64,000 nucleotides of DNA from Pelomonas sp. Root1444 (lineage in GTDB: Bacteria; Pseudomonadota; Gammaproteobacteria; Burkholderiales; Burkholderiaceae_C), in NCBI RefSeq assembly GCF_001426885.1, contig NZ_LMFP01000001.1, positions 188,834 through 252,833 on the forward strand, given 5' to 3'. The translations under genes and the position numbers were made by a program. The notes below the pieces were generated by a model, which was not told the origin of the DNA, ran no database searches, and was given only the letters and a program-made list of their open reading frames with translations. Within the stretch, counting starts at the first letter, position 1; each line of letters starts with the position of its first letter. Positions 33,269 through 42,662 of this stretch are shown here, one piece after another.

Positions 33269-35761
33269 CTAGAAGCTGTATTTCGCGCCCACCGCCACGC
33301 TGCGCGGTGCGCCCGGCGCATAAAACGTCGCATGGCGCAGCGGCCGGTCGCCGTGGGCGTTGGCCGCGAAAGGGCGGCTCTGGAAGTTGCCCGCGGCGTC
33401 GAAACCCGTGGGGCCGAGCTGCGCGGCTGTGGCGTAGGCGCGATCGAGCAGGTTGTTCAACTGGACGAACAGCTTCAGGCCCAGCGTCGGCTTCCAGGCC
33501 GCGTCTATGTTGATCACCGCATAGCCCGCGCTGCGGCCCGCGCCGAGGTAGTACGTGCCATCGGGCCGGTGCTGGCCGTTCTCGTTGCCGCGCGCTGCGG
33601 CGCCGCTCATCGCGACCGCATCGGCGCCGAGCGTCCACGCATCGCCGAGGTCGAGATCGGCATGCAGCTTGAGCATGCGGCGTGGCAGCAGTGGGATGCG
33701 GTCACCGGGCCGGATGTCGATGTTGCCGTCCACGCCGGGCCAGCCTGCCAGGGCCGCATCGTTGCGGCTGTTGGACGCGCCGTTGACCATTTCCGCGCTG
33801 CGGTAGGTGGCGTCCAGCAGCGTCAGGTTCGCGCCCGCCGTCAGGCCCTTGGCGGGCTGGGCGCTCAGGCCCAGTTCCACGCCCTGGCGGCGCGTCTTGC
33901 CGAAGTTCTTGAAGTAGCCGAAGCCGGCCGCGTCGTCGGCGACGAAGAGCAGGTCGTCGCGGTTGTCGGCGCGGAAGACGCCCAGGCTCCACGCCAGGCC
34001 CCGGCCCGCGCTGGACCGGATGCCGGCTTCGACGGTGGTCGTGACGACCTGTTTGAGCGGCGGGTCGCCGGCGAAGGCGTTGGGCAGCTTGCAGGGGTTG
34101 GCCGGGTCGGCGCAGCCCAGCTCGATGGACGACGGATGGCGGCTGCCCTGGCTCCAGCTGGCCCAGGCGTTGAGGCCGGCCGCGGGCGCGAAGGTCAGGC
34201 CCAGCGCCGGGTTGAAGCGGCTGAAGCGGTGGTTGCCGTGCAGCGACCCCGGCCCGCCGCCGGGCGTGATGGCGTCGCGGTTGCGCACGCTGCTGCGGTT
34301 GTGGCGGCCGGACAGTGTCAGGTGCGCGTCGCGCGCCACGGTGAGCACGGTGCTGGCGAAGACGCTGACCGTGTGCGTGCGGCCCGACAGATCCACGCGG
34401 GTGTCGTAGGGCGCGTCGTCCACGCTGCCGCCGCTGGCGCCGTCGCCGAAGGCGCCCACGCCGGTGATGCTGCGGTCGGGGTTCAGGTAGCCCAGCTCCG
34501 AGCCCTGCGTGAAGTGGCTGTGGCTGGCATCCAGCGCCAGGCCGGCGAGGGACTGGCTCTTCAGGCCGAACAGCCGGCCGTCGTGGCCGAGCTGGACGGT
34601 GAAGCCCTGGCTGCGCTGGCGCGTGCGGGTCTGGTGGATGACGCCGTTGCATTTCTCGCCCGGCTCGTCCTGCAGCAGGGCCTGGGCGATGCAGCGCCAT
34701 CTCGGGAACGGCGTGTTGGCCGCGCTCTCGCCGGCCGCGGGGAAGCCGCTGTAGCCCGCGGCCGCGAGGGCGGCGCGCTCGGCGGCGTTGGGCTGGTAGA
34801 GCGACTGGTCGAGCGCGTCGTCGTTGAGGTCGCCGTTGTAGGTGGCGGTGGTGATGCGCCGCGCGTAGGCGTGGCCGCCGAGCGTCCACTGCGCGTCCAG
34901 GCTGTGCGACAGCGCGAGGTTGAGCAGCACCGAGCGGTTGCGCGTGATGTCGGGCCGCGTGTAGACGCTGGCGCGGTCGCGTTCGAGCAGCTGCTGCGCC
35001 TGCAGGCCGTTGCCGTGCAGCCGGGTGCGGGCCAGCGCCGCGGTCAGCGTGAGGTCGGTGTCGCCGCTGCGCTGGCCCAGCTTGGCGAACAGCTGGCTGG
35101 CGTGGGACGGCGAGTCGGCCCGCCAGCCGCGCTCGTCGAACTGGTGGCCGGTGACGAACCAGTGCCGGCCGTCGGCCGCGCTGCCGCCGTGCTCGAACTC
35201 GACGGCGCCACGGCGGTGCGAGCCGGCCAGCGCCTGCAGCGACGTGCCCGGGTGCTTGAGGCCGTCCTTGGTCTGCACGGCCAGCGCGCCGCCCAGCGTG
35301 TTCAGGCCGAACAGCGGGTTGGAGCCGGGGTTGAGCGACAGCGACGCGATGGCGGACTTGGGGATGAGATCCCAGCTGACGACGTCGCCGAAGGGTTGGT
35401 TCAGCCGCACGCCGTCGAGATAGAGCGACAGACCTTGCTGCGTGCCCAGCAGCGGCGAGGCGGTGTAGCCGCGGAAGTTGACGTCGGGCTGCAGCGGGTT
35501 GCCCTGCACCTCGTTGAGGTGGACGCTGCCCAGGCGCCGGTTCAGGAAGCTGGCCAGGTCCGGCGCCTGGCTGCGCTCGATGTCCACGGACCGAGCGGTT
35601 TGCACATGCGCCGGGATCATGTCGCGCGCCACGTCCACGCCCGGCACGGGCGACAGCGCGACGACCTCGACGCGCTCCAGCCGGACTTGTGCCTGGGCGA
35701 CCGCAGGCACGGCCAAGGCCAGCGCGGCCCAGCGGAGCCGCTGAAAGGCGCGCTGCTTCAT
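33269..35761 (-). CDS. TonB-dependent receptor in the PQQ/alcohol-oxidation operon
   Basis: This 830-residue outer-membrane receptor has a signal peptide (MKQRAFQRLRWAALALAVPAVAQA), then a TonB-box-like VEVVAL and a plug with SFLNRRLGSVHLNEVQ, PDVNFRGYTASPLLGTQQGLSLYLDGVRL and NTLGGALAVQTKDG. The barrel ends VAVGAKYSF. It is the last gene of a five-gene minus-strand operon (cytochrome c, binding protein, PqqU-like receptor, beta-propeller, this gene), 5 bp after the propeller. It is not the PQQ receptor type. A role in taking up a metal chelate, for example a lanthanide or iron complex needed by the dehydrogenase, is inferred from context only. Confidence 0.9.
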   Translation of the reverse strand: MKQRAFQRLRWAALALAVPAVAQAQVRLERVEVVALSPVPGVDVARDMIPAHVQTARSVDIERSQAPDLASFLNRRLGSVHLNEVQGNPLQPDVNFRGYTASPLLGTQQGLSLYLDGVRLNQPFGDVVSWDLIPKSAIASLSLNPGSNPLFGLNTLGGALAVQTKDGLKHPGTSLQALAGSHRRGAVEFEHGGSAADGRHWFVTGHQFDERGWRADSPSHASQLFAKLGQRSGDTDLTLTAALARTRLHGNGLQAQQLLERDRASVYTRPDITRNRSVLLNLALSHSLDAQWTLGGHAYARRITTATYNGDLNDDALDQSLYQPNAAERAALAAAGYSGFPAAGESAANTPFPRWRCIAQALLQDEPGEKCNGVIHQTRTRQRSQGFTVQLGHDGRLFGLKSQSLAGLALDASHSHFTQGSELGYLNPDRSITGVGAFGDGASGGSVDDAPYDTRVDLSGRTHTVSVFASTVLTVARDAHLTLSGRHNRSSVRNRDAITPGGGPGSLHGNHRFSRFNPALGLTFAPAAGLNAWASWSQGSRHPSSIELGCADPANPCKLPNAFAGDPPLKQVVTTTVEAGIRSSAGRGLAWSLGVFRADNRDDLLFVADDAAGFGYFKNFGKTRRQGVELGLSAQPAKGLTAGANLTLLDATYRSAEMVNGASNSRNDAALAGWPGVDGNIDIRPGDRIPLLPRRMLKLHADLDLGDAWTLGADAVAMSGAAARGNENGQHRPDGTYYLGAGRSAGYAVINIDAAWKPTLGLKLFVQLNNLLDRAYATAAQLGPTGFDAAGNFQSRPFAANAHGDRPLRHATFYAPGAPRSVAVGAKYSF

Positions 35762-35766
35762 GACGC

Positions 35767-36702
35767 TCAGCGCACCACGACGCCCCAGGGCAGCTTGCCC
35801 ACCGCCACGTCGGCCACGCGCTGCAGCGTCTCGGTGTCGATGACCGACACGGCGCCCGAGCGGCCGCAGGCGACGTAGAGCTTGCGGCCGTCCGGCGTCA
35901 GCGCCATGTTCCACGGCCGCTGCCCGACCGGGATGGTGGCGACCAGCGCCATGCGCTCCACGTCCAGCACCGACACGCTGGCGTCGCCGCCGTTGGAGAT
36001 GAAGACGCGCCGGCCGTCGGGGTGCACGCTGATGCCGTTGCTCTTGGGCCCGGCCATGAGCTTGTCGCGCACGGTGAAGCTCTGCGTGTCGATGACGTAG
36101 ATCTCGCTGGACATCTCGGCCGCGACGAAGGCGCGCCGGCCGTCCGGCGAGAAGCCGATGCCACGCGGCCGCGTGCCCACGGGGATCTGCGCGACCTGCG
36201 CGCGCCGGTCCACGTCGATGACGTCCACGGCCCCGCCTTCCTCGGCGCTGACCAGCACCCAGCGCCCGTCGGGGCTGAAGACGGCGTGCTCGGGGTTCTT
36301 GCCCTTCACCTTGACGGCGAAGCTGCGTGCCTGCGTGCGCGTGTCGACGAAGACGACCTCGTTGGCCTCCTCGACGGCGGCCACCACCCAGCGCCCGTCG
36401 GGCGACTGGCCCAGGCCTTCGGGCGACTCGCCGAGCGGGATCTCGCCGGCCAGGCGGCGCGCCGCCAGGTCGATGACGACGAGGCGGTTGCCGGGCTGGT
36501 CGCTGACGTAGGCGCGCCGGCCGTCGGGGCTGATGACGGTGCCGCGCGGCTTGGCGCCGGCGGGCAGCTCGTACAGCACGGCGTCGGTGGCGGTGTCGAT
36601 GACGCTCAGCGTGCCCGAGCCCTCGTTGGGCACATATGCCAGCGGGCCGGCCTGGGCGATGGCCGCGGCAACCAGGGTCAGGGCGGGCAGGGCGTGGCGC
36701 AT
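35767..36702 (-). CDS. Periplasmic YVTN-type beta-propeller (YncE-like, PQQ-catabolism-associated)
   Basis: This 311-residue exported protein has a signal peptide ending AIAQAG, then seven propeller repeats of about 42 residues, each with a form of SPDGRRAYV...NRLVVIDL. It ends KLPWGVVVR. It resembles the propeller proteins found next to quinoprotein dehydrogenases and E. coli YncE, whose gene is the neighbour of yncD/pqqU. It may bind PQQ or be an assembly factor; the biochemical role is not established. It lies 15 bp after the PqqU-like receptor gene. Confidence 0.9.
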   Translation of the reverse strand: MRHALPALTLVAAAIAQAGPLAYVPNEGSGTLSVIDTATDAVLYELPAGAKPRGTVISPDGRRAYVSDQPGNRLVVIDLAARRLAGEIPLGESPEGLGQSPDGRWVVAAVEEANEVVFVDTRTQARSFAVKVKGKNPEHAVFSPDGRWVLVSAEEGGAVDVIDVDRRAQVAQIPVGTRPRGIGFSPDGRRAFVAAEMSSEIYVIDTQSFTVRDKLMAGPKSNGISVHPDGRRVFISNGGDASVSVLDVERMALVATIPVGQRPWNMALTPDGRKLYVACGRSGAVSVIDTETLQRVADVAVGKLPWGVVVR

Positions 36703-36717
36703 CGAGGTCCTCCGGGG

Positions 36718-38844
36718 TCAGAAGCGGTAAGTGGCGTTGGCCGAAGCCAGCCAGGTGCGGCCGGGCGCGGGTTCGAAGAAGCGGCCGTTGCCGTCGTTGA
36801 CGATGACGGAGCCGGCGTAGCGGCGGTCGGCCAGGTTGTCCACGCGCAGCAGTGCGCCGAGGTCCCAGGCGCCGAGGCTGAGCTGGTAGCCCGCATAGGC
36901 GGCCACGGTGGCGTAGCCCGGGGCGGCGTCGCTGTTCAGGTCGTTGACGTCGACCTTGCCCAGCGCGCGAGCCTCCGCGCCGAAGCGCCAGCCGCCGGCG
37001 GGCTGCCAGGTGACGGCGCCGAACAGCGCCGTGCGCGCGATGCCGGGGATGCGGTTGCCGGCGGCGACCGGCGTGCTGGCGGCGGCGCAGGGCGTGGCGG
37101 CGCAGGTCAGGAAGCCGTCGCGGTAGCGGGCGTCCAGCCAGGTGGCGGCCGCCTGTGCCTGCAGCGTGGGCGCGAGCTGCCAGCTGCCCGAGGCCTCCAG
37201 CCCGCGGCGGCGCGTGGCGCCGGCGTTCTGGAAGGTGGCGCGGCCACCGGCGTTGGTCTGCGTGACGATCTCGTTGTCGGTGCGCGTCTCGAACAGCGCC
37301 AGCGTCAGCTCGGCGCCGGCCCCGGGGCGGGCCTTGATGCCGGTCTCGACGCTGCGGCTGCGCGAGGCCTGCAGCGCGAAGTTCATGCCGGTGAGGCCGC
37401 TCGCGCGGTAGGCCAGCTCGTTCAGCGTGGGCGTCTCGAAGCCGCGGCCGGCGGTGGCGTAGACGCGCAGCGTCTCGCTCAGCGCGTAGCTGGCGCCCAG
37501 CACCGGCAGCGTGGCGCCGTAGCGGGCCGCGCCGCTGTCGTCGGGGTTGGTGCGCGTGACGTAGGCGTCGGCGGAGTTGAACTTGACGGTGGCGCGGCGC
37601 ACGCCGGCGTTGAGCAGCCAGGCCGGCGTGGGCCGCCATTCGGCCTGCAGGTAGGGGTCGGCGTTGCGGACGCGGTTGGTCTCGTCGCGGCGCAGCGCAC
37701 CTTGCACGCCGAGCTGCGTGCCGATGAAGTTCTGCGTGCCCATGCGGTGCTCGCGCAGCGTGTCCGCGGCGATGCCGGCGACGAGGCTGGCCGTCCCTTC
37801 ACCTAACTCGCCCTTCCAGCGCCAGCGCAGGTCGGCGCCTTCGTAGTCGCGCGCCAGGTCGATGACGCCGCCCGGGTGCAGCGCGTTGCCCTGCGTCGTG
37901 GTTGGGATGGCCTGGAACTGCAGCGTCGTGCGGTGGCCGCGGTAGACCATCAGGCGCAGCGTGTTCGCCGCGTCGATGCCGTGCTCCAGCACCAGGCCGC
38001 CCTGGGTCTGCTGCATGGTCTTGCGGGTGTCGAAGCTGATCGCCACGGGGTCGACGCCGCGCGGGTCGGCCTGCCACTGGGCGCGCGTCAGGCCCAGCGG
38101 GTCCTGCGCCTCGGGCAGCTCGACGCTGTTGGCGACGAGGGTCAGCTGGGTGTCGGTGCCGAGCTTCCAGTTCAAGCGCGCGTTGGCCAGGCGCCGCTCG
38201 GCCGCGCCGTGCCGGCGGTAGCCGTCGGTCTCGAAGCGGCTGGCGCCCAGCGTGTAGGCAAAGCCGCCCGTCTTGCCGCTGCTGCTGGCCGCCACGCGGC
38301 GCAGGCCGTCGCTGCCGAAGGCGATACCGGCGTCCACGCGCGGCGGGCCGGCGGGCGCTTCGGAGTAGATGCTGATGACGCCCCCCGAGGAGTTGCCGTA
38401 CAGCGCCGAGAACGGCCCGCGCAGCACCTCGACGCGGCTCACCGTGCCGATATCGACGTTGGTGATCTGGCCCTGGCCGTCGGGCAGCGTGGCGGGGATG
38501 TCGTCCACGTACAGGCGCACGCCGCGGATGCCGAAACTGGCGCGCGCGCCGAAGCCGCGCACCGAGATCTGCACGTCCTGCGCGTAGTTCTGGCGGTCGC
38601 GCGCCAGCAGCCCCGGCACGGCGCCCAGGCCTTCGGAGAGGTTGACTTGCGCGCGGCCGGCGCGCAGCGCGTCGCCGTCGATGCGGTCGATGGCGGCCGG
38701 CACCTCGAAGGGCGTGGCGTCGGCGCGCGTGGCCGTGACGACGACGGGCGCGAGCACGGTGGGTTGGGCGTGGGCGGCGGCGGTGGCGCTGGTGGCCAGG
38801 GCAAGGGCCGTCCTTCGCGCGAGCGGCGCGAAATGTGGATGCAT
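36718..38844 (-). CDS. pqqU: TonB-dependent PQQ receptor, PqqU/YncD family
   Basis: This 708-residue outer-membrane receptor is strikingly like E. coli PqqU (YncD), the high-affinity PQQ importer, as I recall that sequence. Shared stretches are NLSEGLGAVPGLLARDRQNYAQD, SVRGFGARASFGIRGVRLYVD, IPATLPDGQGQ, VEVLRGPFSALYGNSSGGV, the barrel blocks DTRKTMQQTQGG and GRGFETPTLNELAYRASG, and the C-terminal SVIVNDGNGRFFEPAPGRTW. A signal peptide ends at AHAQ. The start is the Met at 38844. It lies in an operon with a quinoprotein-associated binding protein and a YncE-like propeller, and only pqqB of the PQQ pathway is present nearby, all fitting PQQ import. Confidence 0.9.
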   Translation of the reverse strand: MHPHFAPLARRTALALATSATAAAHAQPTVLAPVVVTATRADATPFEVPAAIDRIDGDALRAGRAQVNLSEGLGAVPGLLARDRQNYAQDVQISVRGFGARASFGIRGVRLYVDDIPATLPDGQGQITNVDIGTVSRVEVLRGPFSALYGNSSGGVISIYSEAPAGPPRVDAGIAFGSDGLRRVAASSSGKTGGFAYTLGASRFETDGYRRHGAAERRLANARLNWKLGTDTQLTLVANSVELPEAQDPLGLTRAQWQADPRGVDPVAISFDTRKTMQQTQGGLVLEHGIDAANTLRLMVYRGHRTTLQFQAIPTTTQGNALHPGGVIDLARDYEGADLRWRWKGELGEGTASLVAGIAADTLREHRMGTQNFIGTQLGVQGALRRDETNRVRNADPYLQAEWRPTPAWLLNAGVRRATVKFNSADAYVTRTNPDDSGAARYGATLPVLGASYALSETLRVYATAGRGFETPTLNELAYRASGLTGMNFALQASRSRSVETGIKARPGAGAELTLALFETRTDNEIVTQTNAGGRATFQNAGATRRRGLEASGSWQLAPTLQAQAAATWLDARYRDGFLTCAATPCAAASTPVAAGNRIPGIARTALFGAVTWQPAGGWRFGAEARALGKVDVNDLNSDAAPGYATVAAYAGYQLSLGAWDLGALLRVDNLADRRYAGSVIVNDGNGRFFEPAPGRTWLASANATYRF

Positions 38845-38875
38845 GAGAGGTCTCCGAGAAAGTGGGGCGCCCGGG

Positions 38876-39697
38876 TCAGGCCGGGCGCCAGGCCACCTTG
38901 TACTTGGCAAATATCTCGCCCAGCCGGCCGGCCTGCGTCAAGCCGTTGAGCGCTTGCTGCAAGGCCTCGGCGAGGTCGGTGGCGTCGCGCTTCACAGCCA
39001 GGCCCGCGGCCCAGCCGTCGCGCGGCGCGCGCGGCGACGGCAGCGGCTCGATGCGGTAGGCGTCGTCGCCGGCCAGCACGCTCTCCAGCTCCGAGGCCAG
39101 GCCGGCGGCAGCCGCCACCTCGCCGCGCTGCAGCGCGCGGGCGGCCTCGCAGCCGTCCTTCCACTGCGTCAGCAACTGCTCGCGGTAGGCGCCGCCGTCG
39201 GCCCCGATCAGCAGCCAGCCGGCCAGCGTCTGGCCGGGCACCGCGACGCGGCGTGTGCCGAGCTGGGACAGCGTCTCCAGCCGTGGCAGCTCATCCACAC
39301 GCCGCGCCAGCATGACGCGCTCACGGTAGTAGGGGCCGAAGATGTGCGCCTGCGGCGTGGCCTCGATCAGCGGGCGGTCCACCGGCACGTGCAGCAGCAC
39401 GTCGGCCGGGCCGTGGCCGAGGTAGTGGCCCTTCCAGACCATGTTGCGCAGGTCGTCGGCCATGTTCTCGTCGGCATGGAAGGGCAGCGGCGCGAACTTG
39501 ACGCCCAGCGCCTCGGCCAGCGCCTGGCCCAGCTCCACGTCGATGCCGCGGCCCTTCACGTGAAAGGGCGGCATGTCCTCGTACAGGCCGACGATGAGGC
39601 GGCCGCGTTCGCGCACCTGGGCCAGCGTGGCGGCGCCGGCGCCGTGGCCCCAGGCGGCCGCGGCGAGGCCGCCGGCGAGCAGGGTACGCCGCTTCAC
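38876..39697 (-). CDS. Quinoprotein-associated periplasmic binding protein (XoxJ/MxaJ-like)
   Basis: This 273-residue exported protein (MKRRTLLAGGLAAAAWGHGAGA) has the SBP_bac_3 fold: VRERGRLIVGLYEDMPPFHVKGRGIDVELGQALAEALG, then DDLRNMVWKGHYLGHGPADVLLHVP. The latter block is characteristic of binding proteins encoded beside methanol or ethanol dehydrogenases (XoxJ, MxaJ). In other species XoxJ helps activate the dehydrogenase. The GTG start at 39697 overlaps the cytochrome stop by 4 bp (GTGA). No ABC permease is nearby, which supports a chaperone-like rather than a transport role. Confidence 0.85.
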   Translation of the reverse strand: MKRRTLLAGGLAAAAWGHGAGAATLAQVRERGRLIVGLYEDMPPFHVKGRGIDVELGQALAEALGVKFAPLPFHADENMADDLRNMVWKGHYLGHGPADVLLHVPVDRPLIEATPQAHIFGPYYRERVMLARRVDELPRLETLSQLGTRRVAVPGQTLAGWLLIGADGGAYREQLLTQWKDGCEAARALQRGEVAAAAGLASELESVLAGDDAYRIEPLPSPRAPRDGWAAGLAVKRDATDLAEALQQALNGLTQAGRLGEIFAKYKVAWRPA

Positions 39698-40170
39698 AGC
39701 GGCTTCTCCCGGCGGGTTTCGAGGTAGGCCTTCACGGCCCAGATGGCTTCCTGCGTGAACGTGCCCTCGAAGGGCGGCATGTAGACGGCGCCGTTGCGGC
39801 TGCGGCCCTGGCGCACGGTGGTCAGGAAGTAGTCGTCGTTGTCCTTCACGCAGGCGGCCTTCTTGGTGGTGTCCTTCTGCGTGGCGCAGTCGTTGTCCAG
39901 CCGGCGCAGGTCGGGCGCGATGCCGCCGGAGATGGCCTCCAGCCCGTGGCAGCGCGCGCAGTTCTGGTTGAAGGCGGAGCTGCCGATCTTGATGGCGGCC
40001 TCGTTGCCGCGGTAGGGGTTCTCGGCGCGCCAGCCGTCGCCGAGCTGCGGCAGGCTGGCGGTGTCCACGGCCTGGGGCGTCACGTCGCCATGGGCCCAGG
40101 CCTGCACGGTGGCCAGGGCGGCCGCGAGGCACAGGCCGCCAGCGAGGACGAGGGGGTGTCTGAGTTTCAT
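39694..40170 (-). CDS. pedF: Cytochrome c-550, PedF type
   Basis: This 158-residue periplasmic monoheme cytochrome c has a signal peptide ending VQAWA and heme motif CARCH at FNQNCARCHGLEAISGG. The axial Met is in AVYMPPFEG. Two extra Cys (NDCATQ and AACVKD) could form a disulfide. It matches the PedF/c-550 group that takes electrons from PQQ ethanol dehydrogenases. It is the first gene of the five-gene operon and has a sigma-54 promoter 58 bp upstream of its start. Confidence 0.92.
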   Translation of the reverse strand: MKLRHPLVLAGGLCLAAALATVQAWAHGDVTPQAVDTASLPQLGDGWRAENPYRGNEAAIKIGSSAFNQNCARCHGLEAISGGIAPDLRRLDNDCATQKDTTKKAACVKDNDDYFLTTVRQGRSRNGAVYMPPFEGTFTQEAIWAVKAYLETRREKPL

Positions 40171-40227
40171 GGGGCTTGTCTCCGTCGTTGTCGAGGTCTG
40201 GGCCCGTCAGGGCTCGATCAGGTTGCT

Positions 40228-40242
40228 GCAAGCCACATGCCA
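40228..40242 (-). promoter_or_regulatory. Sigma-54 (-24/-12) promoter of the pedF operon
   Basis: On the minus strand the sequence is TGGCATG-TGGC-TTGC, a full match to the -24 GG / -12 GC spacing. The expected start site lies near 40216, giving a leader of about 46 nt. Confidence 0.85.
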
Positions 40243-40250
40243 GCACCGCA

Positions 40251-40269
40251 TTGCTCCAACTTGGCACAG
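40251..40269 (-). promoter_or_regulatory. Upstream motif CTGTGCC-N4-TGGAGCAA (pedF copy)
   Basis: On the minus strand the sequence is CTGTGCC-AAGT-TGGAGCAA, 8 bp upstream of the -24 element. The same 15 fixed bases with a 4-bp gap recur in front of pqqB. It is a candidate binding site of the sigma-54 activator at 40409. The position is closer than for most enhancers, so activator binding is unproven. Confidence 0.5.
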
Positions 40270-40408
40270 TCCGCGGCCCCGCGCTTGACCGGCGTCAATG
40301 GACAGGCGGTGCGCTTTGGGACACGATGGCCACCGACCCAGACCAGCGCAGCACCGATCGCGCGGCCCACGGAGACAAGCCTGTGGGAGGCAGGCAAAGG
40401 AAGCCTCT

Positions 40409-42496
40409 ATGTCCATCGAAACCGAAGGGCCGCCGGGCCCGGCACCGCTGGCGCCGCCACGACAGGCTTTCATCGAACGCAGCCACCAACGCAGCGAGGC
40501 CCTGGGGCTCAAGCGCCACGAGAAGTCCGTCTTCGACCCGATGGTGCGCAGCGACCTCAACCTCGCGCGCGAGCGCAACCAGCGCCTGTACACGCACGCC
40601 GCGCCGGTCATGCAGCTGCTCTACGAGCAGATCGTCAACACCGAAAGCATGATCGTGCTGACCGACGCCCAGGGCACCATCCTGCACGCCGTCGGCGACG
40701 ACAGCTTCCTGGCCCGCGCCCACCGCGTGGCGCTGACGCCGGGCGAGAACTGGGCCGAGCATGCCAAGGGCACCAATGCCATCGGCACGGCGCTGTTCGA
40801 GGAGGCGCCGACGCTGGTGCACGGCGGCGAGCACTTCATGCAGGCCAACCACTTCCTGACCTGCTCGGCCGCGCCCATCTTCGACCCGCGCGGCAACATG
40901 CTGGGCGTGCTGGACGTGACCGGCGACCACCGCGGCTACCACCAGCACACCATGGGCCTGGTGCGCATGTCGGCCCGCATGATCGAGAACCACTGGCTCT
41001 CGGACGACTTCAACAGCCGGCTGCGCCTGCACTTCCACAGCCGGCCCGAGTTCATCGGCACGCTGCTCGAGGGCATCCTGGTGGTCGCGCCCGAGGGCCG
41101 GCTGCTGGGCGCCAACCGCGCCGCGCTGGACCAGCTGGGCATCAGCGGTGCCGAGCTGCGCGCGCGCAGCCTCTCCAGCCTGCTCGGCACGACGCCGGCC
41201 GCCGTGTACGACCACTTCCGCATGCCGATGTCGCCGCCGATGCAGCTGTGCCTGCCGACCGGCCAGACCTTCTTCGTCAGCGCACGCTTCGACTGGCCGT
41301 CGCGGCCGGTCGTCGCGGGCCTGCACACGGCCGGCGCCGAGGTGGTGGAGATGCGCGCGACGGCGCCCGCCACCGAGGCCGTCGCCGCGCCGGGCGCCGG
41401 CTATGCCAGCGGCGCCCAGCGCTTCTCGGGCCTGCAATACCTGCGCACCGGCGACCCGCAGCTGGAGAGCGTCATCCAGAAGGTCAAGCGCGTGCTGGAC
41501 AAGGGCATCCCGCTGCTCATCCTCGGCGAAACCGGCACCGGCAAGGAGTTGCTGGCGCGCGCCGTGCATCACGACTCGGCCCGCGCTCGCCAGCCCTTCG
41601 TGGCCGTCAACTGCGCCTCCATCCCCGAGAGCCTGATCGAGGCCGAGCTGTTCGGCTACGAGGAGGGCGCCTTCACCGGCGCGCGGCGCAAGGGCGCCCC
41701 GGGGCGGCTGGTGCAGGCCAACGGCGGCACGCTGTTCCTGGACGAGATCGGCGACATGCCGCTGGCCCTGCAGGCGCGGCTGCTGCGCGCGCTGCAGGAG
41801 CGCAGCGTGACGCCGCTGGGCAGCACCAAGTCCATCGCGGTGGACATCGCCGTCATCGGCGCCACGCACCGCAACCTGCGCGAGATGATCGAGCAGCAGG
41901 CCTTCCGCGAGGACCTCTACTACCGCCTCAACGGCCTGGCGCTGCGGCTGCCGGCGCTGCGCGAGCGCACCGACCTGGAGGCCATCGTGCGCCGCATCCT
42001 GCAGGCCGAACGCCCGCAGGACCCGCCCGACCTCAGCCCCCAGGTGCTGGCCATGTTCCGCCGCTACCCCTGGCCCGGCAACATCCGTCAGCTGGCCAAC
42101 GTGTTGCGCACGGCGGCGGTGATGTCGGCCGGCGAAGGCGTCGTCACGACGGCGCACCTGTCGGACGACTTCCTCGAAGAAATCCGCAGCCTGGCGGGCA
42201 GCCTCACACCGCCCCCGCCACCGCCCGCCCTGGCCATGCCCTGGCCGGCGCAAGAGAGCATGGCAGCGCCGGCTTTCGATGCCTCGCCGGCCCGGCTGCC
42301 CGCTGCGCCGGCCGCCGCCGAGCCGGCGGCCGCACGCACGCTGGGGCAGGCCGAGATCGACATGATCCGCGCCACGCTGGACGCGGTGGGCGGCAACATC
42401 TCGCTGGCGTCCAAGCAGCTGGGCATCAGCCGCAACACCATCTACCGCAAGCTGCGCTGGCACGCGGCCGAGCCCGAGCCCGAGCCCGAGGCCTGA
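40409..42496 (+). CDS. Sigma-54-dependent activator, AcoR-like (GAF-PAS-AAA-Fis)
   Basis: The 695-residue enhancer-binding protein has an N-terminal GAF-type sensor (about 50-210, with [18 protein letters not shown] and [15 protein letters not shown] as in AcoR), a PAS domain (about 220-290), and a central AAA+ ATPase with Walker A GETGTGKE near residue 373, the GAFTGA sigma-54 contact loop near 420 and the GNIRQL arginine region. A Pro-rich linker and a C-terminal Fis-type HTH ([21 protein letters not shown]) complete it. The Met at 40409 has AAAGGAAG upstream. It is transcribed divergently from pedF and upstream of pqqB, and is almost certainly the local activator. The ligand may be an alcohol or an aldehyde. 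Confidence 0.93.
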   Translation: MSIETEGPPGPAPLAPPRQAFIERSHQRSEALGLKRHEKSVFDPMVRSDLNLARERNQRLYTHAAPVMQLLYEQIVNTESMIVLTDAQGTILHAVGDDSFLARAHRVALTPGENWAEHAKGTNAIGTALFEEAPTLVHGGEHFMQANHFLTCSAAPIFDPRGNMLGVLDVTGDHRGYHQHTMGLVRMSARMIENHWLSDDFNSRLRLHFHSRPEFIGTLLEGILVVAPEGRLLGANRAALDQLGISGAELRARSLSSLLGTTPAAVYDHFRMPMSPPMQLCLPTGQTFFVSARFDWPSRPVVAGLHTAGAEVVEMRATAPATEAVAAPGAGYASGAQRFSGLQYLRTGDPQLESVIQKVKRVLDKGIPLLILGETGTGKELLARAVHHDSARARQPFVAVNCASIPESLIEAELFGYEEGAFTGARRKGAPGRLVQANGGTLFLDEIGDMPLALQARLLRALQERSVTPLGSTKSIAVDIAVIGATHRNLREMIEQQAFREDLYYRLNGLALRLPALRERTDLEAIVRRILQAERPQDPPDLSPQVLAMFRRYPWPGNIRQLANVLRTAAVMSAGEGVVTTAHLSDDFLEEIRSLAGSLTPPPPPPALAMPWPAQESMAAPAFDASPARLPAAPAAAEPAAARTLGQAEIDMIRATLDAVGGNISLASKQLGISRNTIYRKLRWHAAEPEPEPEA

Positions 42497-42512
42497 GCGC
42501 CCGAACGTTGTG

Positions 42513-42536
42513 CCGGGGCCTCAGCAAGGGCCCCGG
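42513..42536 (+). terminator. Terminator hairpin after the sigma-54 activator
   Basis: CCGGGGCC, TCAGCAAG, GGCCCCGG: perfect 8-bp stem 16 bp after the stop codon, followed by ACTTTCCC. It separates the activator gene from the pqqB promoter. Confidence 0.6.
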
Positions 42537-42564
42537 ACTTTCCCGGGGGAGTGGCTGCGCCGCG

Positions 42565-42583
42565 CTGTGCCGATCTGGAGCAA
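42565..42583 (+). promoter_or_regulatory. Upstream motif CTGTGCC-N4-TGGAGCAA (pqqB copy)
   Basis: CTGTGCC-GATC-TGGAGCAA, 28 bp upstream of the -24 element of the pqqB promoter and in the same orientation relative to it as the pedF copy. It is a candidate activator site. Confidence 0.5.
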
Positions 42584-42611
42584 AACCCCCGATTGACGAC
42601 CACGGCCGGCA

Positions 42612-42626
42612 AGGCACGGGTCTTGC
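42612..42626 (+). promoter_or_regulatory. Sigma-54 (-24/-12) promoter of pqqB
   Basis: AGGCACG-GGTC-TTGC matches TGGCACG-N4-TTGC apart from the first base, with correct GG-GC spacing. The predicted start site is near 42638, 25 nt before the ATG. Confidence 0.8.
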
Positions 42627-42662
42627 ACCCCCGGGGACATCGTCCAGTTGACCTTGCTCCCC

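Noticed and set aside
42497-42662. A tiny pqqA gene before pqqB
   Set aside because: No short frame with the Glu-x-x-x-Tyr core of PqqA is readable in the gap; the space is filled by a terminator, an upstream motif and a sigma-54 promoter.
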